A stretch of 64,000 nt of DNA from Lepidostoma basale (taxonomy: Eukaryota > Arthropoda > Insecta > Trichoptera > Lepidostomatidae): positions 1 to 64,000 of the forward strand of contig JAHDVF020000438.1 of NCBI GenBank assembly GCA_022606425.2. The letters are read 5' to 3'. Positions 40,999 to 49,599 of the stretch are shown here, piece after piece. The position numbers were made by a program, and so were the translations under genes. The notes beneath the pieces are model-generated. The model worked only from the letters and a program-made list of their open reading frames with translations, was not told the origin of the DNA and did not search any database. The stretch's first letter is position 1. Each line of letters begins with the position of its first letter.

Positions 40999-41154
40999 TT
41001 TAGATATTAGTTTTAGATACTGATAAACGTACATTTTTAGTTTATGAAGAAAAATAATATAATACATATTTTTTTTTATTTCCTTATATGAACTACAGAA
41101 TAAATGCTTTTCATCAGTACGATTAATCCATTAGAATTTTTAAAAAATCCCATG

Positions 41155-41345
41155 AAGCACTCATTTTGTGGTTAGACATTTTTAATTAAAGATAAAAAAA
41201 TAATAAAACAATTTAATTAACCACTGCATGGTTATTATATTTGATGCTAACAAGTTCTTATATTGCGCTGAAGGAGCTTGGGTGCAAGCGAAACACGTTG
41301 TTATTAAAAATAATAATCATGCCGTGATTAAATAAAAAGTTTTTT
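41155..41345. repeat. Family K unit with ORF start
   Basis: The minus strand carries ATGTCTAACCACAAAATGAG at about 41187-41168, encoding MSNHKMSAS, right after an inverted family K tail (41195-41245). The plus core is at 41268-41299, and the plus tail ATAATCATGCCGTGATTAAA follows. This links the hammerhead unit to a start codon. Confidence 0.5.
41268..41299 (+). ncRNA. Hammerhead-like ribozyme, family K
   Basis: CUGAAGG (A9 to G), extra A, stem II GCUUG-GGUG-CAAGC (five perfect pairs), GAAAC, then ACGUU. Stem III is short (AC/GU) and the site GUU. Stem II is very well kept; the A9 change would probably impair activity. Confidence 0.55.
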
Positions 41346-41469
41346 ATTAAGTAATAATAGTAACCACGATTGTTTAGTGGTTTTACTTGAAATTCATTTA
41401 TATAAATAGTGACAAATTTGTTTCGCCTTGCGACGGCATTCTCAAACTGAACCTAATCGCCAAACCATG

Positions 41470-41690
41470 TGTCTTTATTTATCGTTTCTTGAACAATGAT
41501 GTTAAACTCCATATTAAATAATCAATACGAATGAAAACATCTGTTTTATAACTGTTTTAGTATATTTTATGGGAACGACATATTTCGCCCTTGACAACTG
41601 ATAATGCCTTAGAAGGGCGGAAATGTCATTCCCATAAAATATAATAAATCTTCAAGAAAACTGACTTTTCATTCGTATTAATCAAATGTG
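41470..41690. repeat. Family A fold-back
   Basis: Outer flanks TTTCTTGAACAATGATG and TTTTCATTCGTATTAA. Plus core 41598-41627: CUGAUAA, extra U, GCCUU-AGA-AGGGC, GGAAA, UGUC. C3 is correct here, unlike most family A copies; G8 and the GAAAC element are changed. Confidence 0.65.
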
Positions 41691-41705
41691 TACTTATATT
41701 GATTT

Positions 41706-41749
41706 TAGAAAACTTATTTACTCTAAACCCTTAAGTTTTCTAAAATCAA
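41706..41749. repeat. Perfect 19-base inverted repeat
   Basis: ATTGATTTTAGAAAACTTA and its inverse TAAGTTTTCTAAAATCAAT flank a 13-base loop. Adjoins the LINE-W fragment. Confidence 0.7.
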
Positions 41750-41792
41750 TTTAACATGCGAAATCTCCTTACGCCAAGAAAAAATTTAACAG

Positions 41793-42340
41793 GTAGACCA
41801 ATTCAGATATCTCGGAAGCGAAGTTACCAGCTCTAACGATCTCCCTAGAGAAGTAAGGTCACAGGTAGATACGGCTGCAGCGGTTGCAGGCTGCCTGAAA
41901 GATGTTATATGGAGAAACAAGGACATGAGGACTGACAGCAAGGTACGCATTTATAAGACCTGTATGCGACCAATCCTCACATATGGCATTAAATCGAGGG
42001 CAGACACTGTCAAGACAATGAGCATGCTCAGGACAACCGAGATGAAAACACTCCGCGCTATAGCTGGCAAAACTCTACGTGATCGTGTTAGAAATTCAGT
42101 AATCCGAGAAATCTGCGAGGTCGAAGATGTGGTCAGATGGGGACGTCAAAGACGGCGATACTGGCATCAACATGTAGAAAGAATTAGCTCAAATAGGATA
42201 CCATACATAGCTCTCCATGATATACAACGCCAACCAGAAAGACCCCCGAAACGATGGAGAGAAAGCTGGAGTTCAGCGTCTCAAGAGGACTCGACTGAAA
42301 TAACAGACTCTTGAGTCTACCAAAAGTGAAGAAGAAGAAT
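41793..42340 (+). mobile_element. LINE-W C-terminus (longest open copy)
   Basis: Open for about 174 codons to the TGA at 42312. Reads VDQFRYLGSEVTSSNDLPRE, VRSQVDTAAAVAGCLKDVIW, KVRIYKTCMRPILTYGIKSR, LRAIAGKTLRDRVRNSVIRE, then RPPKRWRESW. FRYLGS and LTYG mark the region after the RT palm of a non-LTR element. It ends in AGTGAAGAAGAAGAA. No stop in the aligned part, so it is relatively young. It lies inside the family L fold-back. Confidence 0.85.
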
Positions 42341-42547
42341 AATTTAACATTGTTTGGCGATACAGTTCAGTTTGAGAATACTCTCGCAAGGCAAAACAAA
42401 TTTGTCACTATTTATATAATTTATGTAAATTAAATCCAAGTAAAACTACTAAACAATCGTGTTTACTATTATAAATTAATAATGGAGTCTTACAAAACTA
42501 ATACCTCAACCATCAACAAGTGTTTCATTATGTTTTTTTTTATACAA

Positions 42548-42602
42548 TTAAAATGTCTAACCACAAAGTGAGTGCTTCATATAAAAACTTGCATTTTACT
42601 TT
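42548..42602 (+). pseudogene. Conserved ORF-start remnant MSNHKVSASYKNL
   Basis: ATG at 42553 opens MSNHKVSASYKNLHFTL then a stop. It follows the family L tail by about 80 bases. The same block occurs at 41187 (minus), 21105 and, with a one-base deletion, about 17770 (minus). Unrecognised protein. Confidence 0.4.
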
Positions 42603-42769
42603 ATAGTATCAAAATTAAAACATTTCAATTAGAGTTCTGTATTACGAACATTATATAAATTAAATGTTTTAAAATGGGTACATAAAGTATACAATCGTGT
42701 TTTCTAATAGTTGTTAGTTATATCATTACGGTTTGATATGTGCATTACCAAAGTACATATTTATAATAA

Positions 42770-42850
42770 AATATAATAAATTGGATGATTTATAAAGCCC
42801 CATTTTTTATGAATTAATCATCTCAAGGGCGCTGTTTAATGATCCCCTTA
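42770..42850 (-). mobile_element. CR1-like 3' UTR fragment
   Basis: ATAATAAATTGGATGATTTA, then CATCTCAAGGGCGCTGT inverted; hairpin partly broken (GGGGCU instead of GGCGCU). Confidence 0.55.
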
Positions 42851-43880
42851 TATAGCAAAACAAGTCAAGAACCGTTTAAAAAGAGATCTCATTGGAATGA
42901 TCTCACAGAATCATTGCTGATTTAATACAAAAAGTTAGATGTAGGTATTACAATTAATATCATATCAATTCAATTTCGAACATTCTGCCAATTTGTTGTC
43001 AATATAAATTACAGAATCTGGCTGTAATAGAACCAAACAAATTCAATAAAAGAGAGGAAAAACAGGTTAATAGAAGTATTACCTTTTGCCATTTGTTGCC
43101 TAATCATGAACTCGATTCCATTGAACCTTAAGCCATACACCCAAATGGTCTGTCAGGAATGATTAACCGAAGATTGCTATTCTTCATACCTAACTCCTAG
43201 TAGGTATAACTATTAGTCTCCGCCTTACTTACGTTCATAATTTAAGGGTAATTGGGCCGAACTAATCATGCCGGCGAACAGCGGCGACTCGCGTCTCTTT
43301 TTAGTATCCCGACTAAATCACAATCACGAAATTATATATACAACACGTAAAGTAATTTTATGTTATGAATTGTTGATCAAATGATAAATCCCAGGTCGTG
43401 GTCAAAGGGGCACACAGCCTAGTTCCTGAGCAACTGATTCCGAGATCAATAGTACGAACAACAAATAAATAAAAACTGAAAAAAGGGAAAAAGTGTGTCT
43501 GTAATTTACGAATGGAATTGAAAAATCGCTTATATTTAAAAATATCATAGGATCCATAGAGTAAGTATATATTTAGCTGCGTCCCCTTGACTATACGTCA
43601 TTCAAATAATTCACATGGTGAAAGCATTTCTTCTTCATTTCATGGCACCGTCTCTACACAAGAGTCCAGAGACAAAAAAATATAAAACGGTAATAGCCAA
43701 TCGTATGATAGAATTTATTAAGTATTACTGTTGTGTTCCACTCTTAAACTTTTCACCCAGATTCTCAAATCCAAACTCGAAGTGATTATACATAATAGTA
43801 AGAGCAACAAGGATTCCGAAAAAACCGTTCCACCACAGATGATTCATAGTGAGGCAAATGAAGGAAAAGTCGATTAAGTA
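42851..43880. other. No feature recognised
   Basis: No repeat family recurs here and no frame is convincing. Confidence 0.35.
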
Positions 43881-43884
43881 TAAT

Positions 43885-44455
43885 AATAGCCGGTTTTGCA
43901 TGCTTTATTGACCTTACTAAAGCGTTTGACCGAGCCAGACTTGATGATATAACTCAGATGCTGACTGAAAGAGGAGTGCCCCCAGAAATAGTCAACTTAA
44001 TCAGGCAACTCAACTCAAACACAAATACCAAAATTAGAGTCAATGGTCAACTCTCAAATCCTGTAAAAGTCCGTTCCTCTTCAACCTCCTAATGGATGGG
44101 ATTGTGGCGGAAATTAAGATACTGGATAAAGGATACCAACTGGGAGAGAAGACCCTATGGTCTATGTCTATACATTGTCTGTTACGCGGATGACGCTGTC
44201 GCTGTCGCTGTCGCGCTCGCGGATGACAGAGAAAAACCTGCAATTACTTTTGAATGCATTCCATCTTGCTTGTCAAAAATACAATATGATCATATCAGTA
44301 GCAAAGACCAAGAGTATGGTCTTCTCTCGAGATCAGGTGGGATGTAGCGTGTCTATGGGGGGTGTTTCAGTGGAACAGGTGGAAAAATTTAGATATCTGG
44401 GTGTGGACTTGTGTAGGAAAATACACAAGAATAATAATAAGAAGACTTGATAAGC
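43885..44455 (+). mobile_element. Non-LTR reverse transcriptase core fragment
   Basis: First frame: CFIDLTKAFDRARLDDITQM (motif A, F-D-L-xx-AFD), TERGVPPEIVNLIRQLNSNT, IRVNGQ. A deletion removes the RQGD-type motif B. A second frame has VCYADDA at about 44180, followed by a hexamer expansion (VAVAVALADD). A third resumes LLNAFHLACQKYNMIISVAK, TKSMVFSRDQ and VEKFRYLGVDL, ending near 44425, then AATAATAATAAGAAG. Probably related to LINE-W by FRYLG. At least two frameshifts; dead. Confidence 0.8.
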
Positions 44456-44929
44456 AGCCCAAAAAAATATATTATTGTATAATATATTATATCGAAACTT
44501 ATCGTACAATATTTATGGTAACCTTGTCAGGAGATTTGTAGATTCGCCATAAACGTATACATTAGCGTTTTTGCTTACATTTTGTTTTGTATTCGCACGT
44601 GATTCCAATGTCCAAGTGCCAAAGAATTTCTTATATCAACTGAAGAAATTCATATTATACACGAACACCCATATCATCTGAAACGCTTCACATTTCGCAT
44701 AGATATTGGCTGCGTCCACCCTTTACCGCACTAGCAAAATTTGGTAAACGTAGTATGGTAGTACGTCGCAGGCGCCAACTGCGGTTTGAGAGACATTCTC
44801 CCGTTTCGATGGACCGGCTACGTGCCGAAACAATGCGAATTCCATACTCAACTCCAGCCAACAGTTGATATGATTTATGAAATCAGCAGGCCATATATTA
44901 TAATATTATATATTTTTTTAAAGTTTGTA
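44456..44929. other. No feature recognised
   Basis: A 74-codon frame at 44786 is not recognised. Confidence 0.35.
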
Positions 44930-44933
44930 TTAA

Positions 44934-45714
44934 CCGTCGCGTTGCCATGTGGTCAATTGAGTTTCCACTGCCAATTTAAAGTTGATTTTCTTAAAACCTA
45001 TGGACCCTAATATTATAAAAAAATTGTAATCCTCCATTGAAGTGTTCTCAATATTTCGTAATAAAAAAAAAGCAAAAAATTACTTCCTTCATCCCAAAAA
45101 AAAATATTTTTTAAGACTGCCCTCACCTTCATTCGTGTTAAGGTAGAATTTGTTTTGCTAATATTTACAACTTTATCAAAAGTGACAAATACTTACTCGC
45201 TGTTTTGAACGTATTATAAATTATATGTTTGGCCTTTTCTCATAGGTACGTAATAAAACCGACTGTGGACGGAAACGCAGCACGCAACTTAATAATATCA
45301 GAACTGTGAAAATATTAACACTTTACCAAAAGGGACAAATCTTAATACGTACTCGTTGTCTTGAACGTACTATACATTTTGCCTAGGTGCCTTTATCTTA
45401 CGAAAAATTATAGCGCCACGGCGCGGCGCGGCGGGGCGAGACAAGTTCATACTTGGTGTCAGATGCTCATATGCTGTCTCGCATTCTTTATCAGAAATCG
45501 CATGGTTCCAGAAAAAAATTAATAATGATATGTTTTTCAAATAATCCATGTATGTTATAGATATCGATCTATTCCTAATGAAATCCCCTACAAGATGACA
45601 TAAATTAAATTTTGATTCATCGAGTCATATGCTTGATATTTAGATAATGTTAGCGGTAAACTGAATTGACCACATGGGAGCGAGCGTTTTGTTTTGAACA
45701 CGGTACGTTAAGGG
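44934..45714. mobile_element. piggyBac-like non-autonomous element
   Basis: Flanked by TTAA (44930-44933 and 45715-45718). The right end reads ...TACGTTAAGGG; the left end begins CCGTCGCG and seems to have lost part of the terminal repeat. Subterminal inverted repeat CATGTGGTCAATT (left, about 44947) and its inverse (right, about 45663), extending to 18-19 bases with one mismatch. Two internal direct repeats of about 50 bases (45166-45222 and 45327-45376). No transposase. Confidence 0.6.
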
Positions 45715-45718
45715 TTAA

Positions 45719-46550
45719 CAGGCAGATGAACACGTTTTTAACAGAAATTATTTGAACAAATTTATATTAAAAAAAAATAATAACAGATAGAGATAATCAA
45801 TCTCAAGATCATATCACTTTATCCGCATTAAAAATTATTGCATAACTCAAAATTTTATTATTATTTTATAATTTAAATTTTATAACATACTCGTGTTTAA
45901 TTAAGAATTCTTCTGAGTTGCGTGGGCTTTGTAAAAAGCTTGTCAAAGCGAAGAAGAAGAAGAAGTTTAATATCGGCCTTCTCCGATGTGCATAATGTTA
46001 TAAAACCGGAAGTTGATTTCCTGGCAATTTTGAAAACTTTTTCTAAGATTTATCTCAGTCACGATATTGAAGAACGGAGAGCGGATGGGTGCAAAGATTT
46101 AGGACAGCACTGGCAAACTACTTACACTGCGAATTTCATAAGAAAATTTTCCCTCAACTTCAGAATCTATTAATAACTGAGTTGGATGAAGTGCGATAGC
46201 TTTTAAATTAACCTAGTAAGAAGACCACGCGGCATTTTATGGGTGATAGGAAAGATTGTTCTTGAGAACTTTTTGCTATATAAATTTTCTCATTTAATCA
46301 ATCGGACCATTCATAGGGTCATCAGTTTCAATTTTAATTGATGTGTATCCATAAATCTCTTTTATAATTAAAATTTCGTAGAAGTAGTTTATTGTAAATA
46401 AGAAAAATACTAATACAACGATTATAAATCATTTCGATCAATCGACACCAGAAGTAAGTATCAAAAGTAAAAATAGCCATGATGTTGTTCTACCTCCAAT
46501 AGGAGAGGAAGAAGAAGAATTAAAATATATTATTTAAACGATAACGAACG
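45719..46550. other. No gene recognised
   Basis: Contains isolated GAA repeats at 45950-45966 and 46504-46520 like LINE tails, but no coding remnant next to them. An 83-codon frame at 45922 is unrecognised. Confidence 0.35.
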
Positions 46551-46554
46551 ACCG

Positions 46555-47110
46555 GGACATTGAAACAAAATGCAGAATTGAAGTTACACGAGCTGCATTA
46601 AATAAAATAAGAAACTTCTCTTGCAACGATAATCTTAACCTGAAACTCTGACAAAGAATGATTAAATGTTATATATAGTCTGTTTTACTATATGGCAGCG
46701 AAACCTGGACATTAAAAATGAATGTAATGAACCGGTTGGAAGCGTTCGAGATGTGGATATACCGCAGAATACTCCGTATACCGTGGACCAATAGGGTCAG
46801 TAATGCAGACGTACTACATAGAGCCAGAGCCAATAGAGAGCTGTTGTCGAGTGTGTAAATTAGAAACGTCTCATATTTGGGTCATGTGCTAAGGGGAGAA
46901 ACATACCACCTCCTTCGATTGATATTAATGGGTAAAGTGGAGGGACGTGTGGGAGTTGGTAAAAGGCAGTTGTCCTGGCTTCGGAACATAAAATAATGGA
47001 CAGGAATGACAAGAGTTCAGAACCTGTTCCAAGTGGCGCAGGACAGAGATGCCTTTGCTGCAGTGATCACCAACGTTGGGGGTACCTGACACGGCACCGA
47101 AAGAAGATTA
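46555..47110 (+). mobile_element. LINE-V 3' end (best copy)
   Basis: Encodes RAALNKIRNFSCNDNLNL, LLYGSETWTLKMNVMNRLEA, FEMWIYRRILRIPWTNRVSN, ADVLHRARANRELLSSV, YLGHVLRGETYHLLRLILMG, GVGKRQLSWLRNI and FQVAQDRDAFAAVITNVGG, with about four stops or shifts. Ends CACGGCACCGAAAGAAGAT. This is the post-RT C-terminal region of an insect non-LTR element. Copies at 9315, 24330 and 55310 share this end; 22449 and 37890 are relatives. Confidence 0.85.
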
Positions 47111-47785
47111 TAACGATGAAAAATCTATTAATAATGACAGTGATAAATACAAATATTTTGGAATTTATACGTGAGTATTTAGTATGCATAAACATACTCG
47201 TACAAACATTAAAGCATCTTATTATAGTCTTGAAAAATAAATTATTTACATAATGTATTATGTACCCAATAAATATTTTACAGTGGTTAATTTCCATATA
47301 GACAAGATGAATGACTCCTTCATGGGCGGCTTTGAAATAAGCCGAAGCAAAATGTTACTAAGCTACCAAAATAAAAAATAACAAAACTTATGATCCTATA
47401 AATAAGAACAAACCGCATTAAAGATGGGATATAAAAAACAAAATTTAAATAATTTTACCGCAGAGAGCGATAATTCGTGCCAGCCGGGTTCAGTTCTGTA
47501 GCGGATCCATCAGCCCGTGTAGAACATGGCTCCAGGAATGCCATTTAGGTAGGTATTTACTCTAGTATGCCAGGAACATGAGGGCGTATAAGTACTCACC
47601 TGGAACAAAGAGAAAATTACATATATTAAAAACGAGAACAAACAAAATGCACCACAGACAATAACGGGCCGTGCAATTACGTGCAATTCAGATAATAATA
47701 GTGAAATTTATACCATTCGAACATATAATAGAGCAATGTATTGCAATATACAAAAATATGATTGGGTCAAGTTGGTATAAAATGT
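47111..47785. other. No feature recognised
   Basis: Two overlapping 76-85-codon frames on opposite strands (47000-47297) are unrecognised. Confidence 0.35.
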
Positions 47786-47789
47786 TTTA

Positions 47790-48010
47790 TATTCGCCATC
47801 ACTTTGTTTTCTGGATTCACATTTGAATAAATTTTAAAAACTCATTGTATTTTAGGAAAAAATATTTTTGAATTTTAAATATTACCCTATTTTTAAAAAT
47901 TACACTGAAGATAGACGTGTAGAGTCCGAAACATGTTCGTGAAAAATGCTGAAAAAATGTTGTGAAACCACAATATTTCTCAACAGTTTTTTTAAATACA
48001 AACGTTCTGT
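47790..48010 (+). repeat. Family D unit
   Basis: Shares CGCCATCACTTTG and the region leading into the core with 480-597. The tail after the core diverges. Confidence 0.55.
47905..47937 (+). ncRNA. Hammerhead ribozyme, family D (intact core)
   Basis: CUGAAGA, UA, stem II GAC-GUGUAGA-GUC (three pairs), C, GAAAC, AUGUU. Stem III is ACAUGU; cleavage site GUU. Stem I: mismatch, then G-C, U-A, G-U. Core bases are all consensus but stem II is short. Confidence 0.6.
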
Positions 48011-48161
48011 TAACTCGAATGATTAAATAAATCACATTATTAATTATTATAATAATAAGACTTATAGTCAAAGTAACACTTTCGTATGAACACCATTCAT
48101 ACCCCCCTCCCTTGCTCCAAAGATAAATGAGATAAAAATAATTATTACTGTTAAAATTTGA

Positions 48162-48375
48162 AACACTGTTATAATATCACAATTTCTTTTTATTCACTGA
48201 GAGTGTCGCCACAGCTGTTTCGCCAACCGATGTTGTTACCATCAGGTGTTCATTTTTTATTGTAACACTAAAACAGTTTATGGTAACACCTGATGATGCC
48301 AACATCGGTTGGCGAAACAGCTGTCGCGACACTCTCAGTAAATAAAAATAAATTGTGATATTATAGCAGTGTTTT
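48162..48375. repeat. Family B palindrome with intact right hammerhead
   Basis: Left arm 48162-48250 and right arm 48283-48375. Left minus core 48209-48245 is broken in CUGANGA (CUGAUGG). The right core is perfect. The tail continues to 48430 (GGGCCAAAACAATGA). Confidence 0.8.
48290..48325 (+). ncRNA. Hammerhead ribozyme, family B (intact core)
   Basis: CUGAUGA, extra U, stem II GCCAAC-AUCG-GUUGGC (six pairs), GAAAC, AGCUGUC, site GUC. Reference copy for family B. Stem I is short: G-C at position 1, mismatch, G-C. Confidence 0.8.
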
Positions 48376-48454
48376 AAATTTTAACAGTAATAATGTTGAA
48401 GTATCAGTGTTTTTTGGGCCAAAACAATGATCTATTTAAAAATAATTATAAAAA

Positions 48455-48620
48455 TTACGCTTCTTCTTCTTCTTCCTTCAAACTATTCAGATAGAATTTC
48501 AAATTTGGCTCTTGCTTGCAGAATTTCAAAGATGTTCAACTTTTCTCCATATATTTAGTGGTCGTCCTGGTGGTCGACGACCCTCTGAAGTCTCGTGCAA
48601 AAAAACTATAATAAACATAA
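48455..48620 (-). mobile_element. LINE 3' end fragment
   Basis: Minus strand encodes GRRPPGRPLNIW then a frameshifted end; GAA tail seen as CTTCTTCTTCTTCTTCC at 48462-48478. Family uncertain, perhaps LINE-W-like. Confidence 0.5.
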
Positions 48621-48719
48621 GTAATATAAACACCGATTTGACAATAGACAAATTTCCGAAAACATGTTTAACTCTGTATAACGGACAGCTTAAAAACAAG
48701 GAAATCCACACTTCGCTCG

Positions 48720-49015
48720 GCGAACTCCTCGGCAATAGGAAAATTAGTTGAGCCGAAGCGTTGCCCCAGTACAAACTCCGGGGATCGGGCGTTCGCGGTA
48801 GCTGGTCCATCAGCTTGGAACAATCTCCCTTGACACCTCAGATGCATAAATGATCCGACAGATTTCAGATCTAAACTGAAAACCCATCTTATTAATATTT
48901 CATACCCAATTTAAACAATTATACTTTGTTCTACTATACTTTTTAACCGATCGCGAAAATTTTGATTTTTAGATTTAAAACACGTCTTAATGCGCCCTTG
49001 AAATCTTTTGACAAA
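48720..49015 (+). mobile_element. CR1/Rex-like LINE 3' end, copy a
   Basis: DRAFAVAGPSAWNNLP then a stop in place of SHL, DFRSKLKTHLINISYPI, stop, and a 3' UTR. It breaks off after GCGCCCTTGA, where family B-like sequence begins. Confidence 0.75.
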
Positions 49016-49124
49016 CTGCTTTTATTTTAATATATTTTTTCTAAATTACATGTTTATATCGATTATATTGTTCAAAATTGTTCAATATAATTACAAAAAA
49101 TATCATTAATTAACTGTTAAATTA

Positions 49125-49265
49125 TAATTATAAAACGTTGTTTTTATGGTATCACAATTGTTTTTTTATTTTATTTTTCGCGACATAAAAACAGCGTTTT
49201 ATAATTGAACAGTTAATAAAGTTGAATTATCGTAGTGTTTCGGCCAAAACGATGAATTATTTAAA
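49125..49265. repeat. Family B remnant without core
   Basis: ATGGTATCACAATTG left arm, TTTTTCGCGACA centre, then AACAGTTAATAAAGTTGAAT and TCGTAGTGTTTCGGCCAAAA tail. The hammerhead is deleted. Confidence 0.55.
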
Positions 49266-49309
49266 AAAATAATATCAGATCATAGTATTATCTATAACTT
49301 ATTGTGGGA

Positions 49310-49597
49310 TCGAGCGTTCGCGGTAGCCGGTCCATCAGCTTGGAACAATCTCCCTTCACACCTTAGATGCATAAATGATCCGACAGATTTCAGATCTAAA
49401 CTGAAAACCCATCTTATTAATATTTCATACCCAATTTAAACAATTACACTTTGTTCTACTATACTTTTTAACCGATCGCGAAAATTTTGATTTTTAGATT
49501 TAAAACACGTCTTAATGCGCCCTTGAGGTGAATACATCACAAAAACGGCGCTATAAAAGTTAGCATATTATTATTATTATTAGGATAGGCAAATTTC
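49310..49597 (+). mobile_element. CR1/Rex-like LINE 3' end, copy b
   Basis: Open: DRAFAVAGPSAWNNLPSHLR, CINDPTDFRSKLKTHLINIS, YPI, stop. The WNxLP and FKxxLKTHL-type ending is the hallmark C-terminus of CR1/L2/Rex elements. The 3' UTR is complete: GCGCC/GGCGC hairpin and an (ATT)n tail. Nearly identical to copy a over about 240 bases. Confidence 0.8.
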
Positions 49598-49599
49598 AT

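Larger units (their letters stand above)
41366..42470. repeat. Family L fold-back split by ~900 bases of insertions
   Basis: Left arm 41366-41455 and right arm 42345-42475 are inverted copies (left ACGATTGTTTAGTGGTTTTA; right AAAACTACTAAACAATCGTG). Left minus core 41411-41446 and right plus core 42371-42406 each have UUGAGAA, extra U, a GCC/GGC stem, and the palindrome ACAAAUUUGU before C. A family A fold-back (41470-41690) and a LINE-W fragment (41793-42340) lie between the arms. Confidence 0.65.

Noticed and set aside
20000..48430. Calling the hammerhead units full Penelope-like elements
   Set aside because: No Penelope reverse transcriptase or GIY-YIG endonuclease is readable anywhere in the window, so the link rests on the ribozyme type and layout alone.
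4030..48480. Poly(CTT)/(GAA) runs as simple microsatellites
   Set aside because: Most abut decayed LINE C-termini in the right orientation and are explained as LINE tails; only 45950 and 46504 lack a coding partner.
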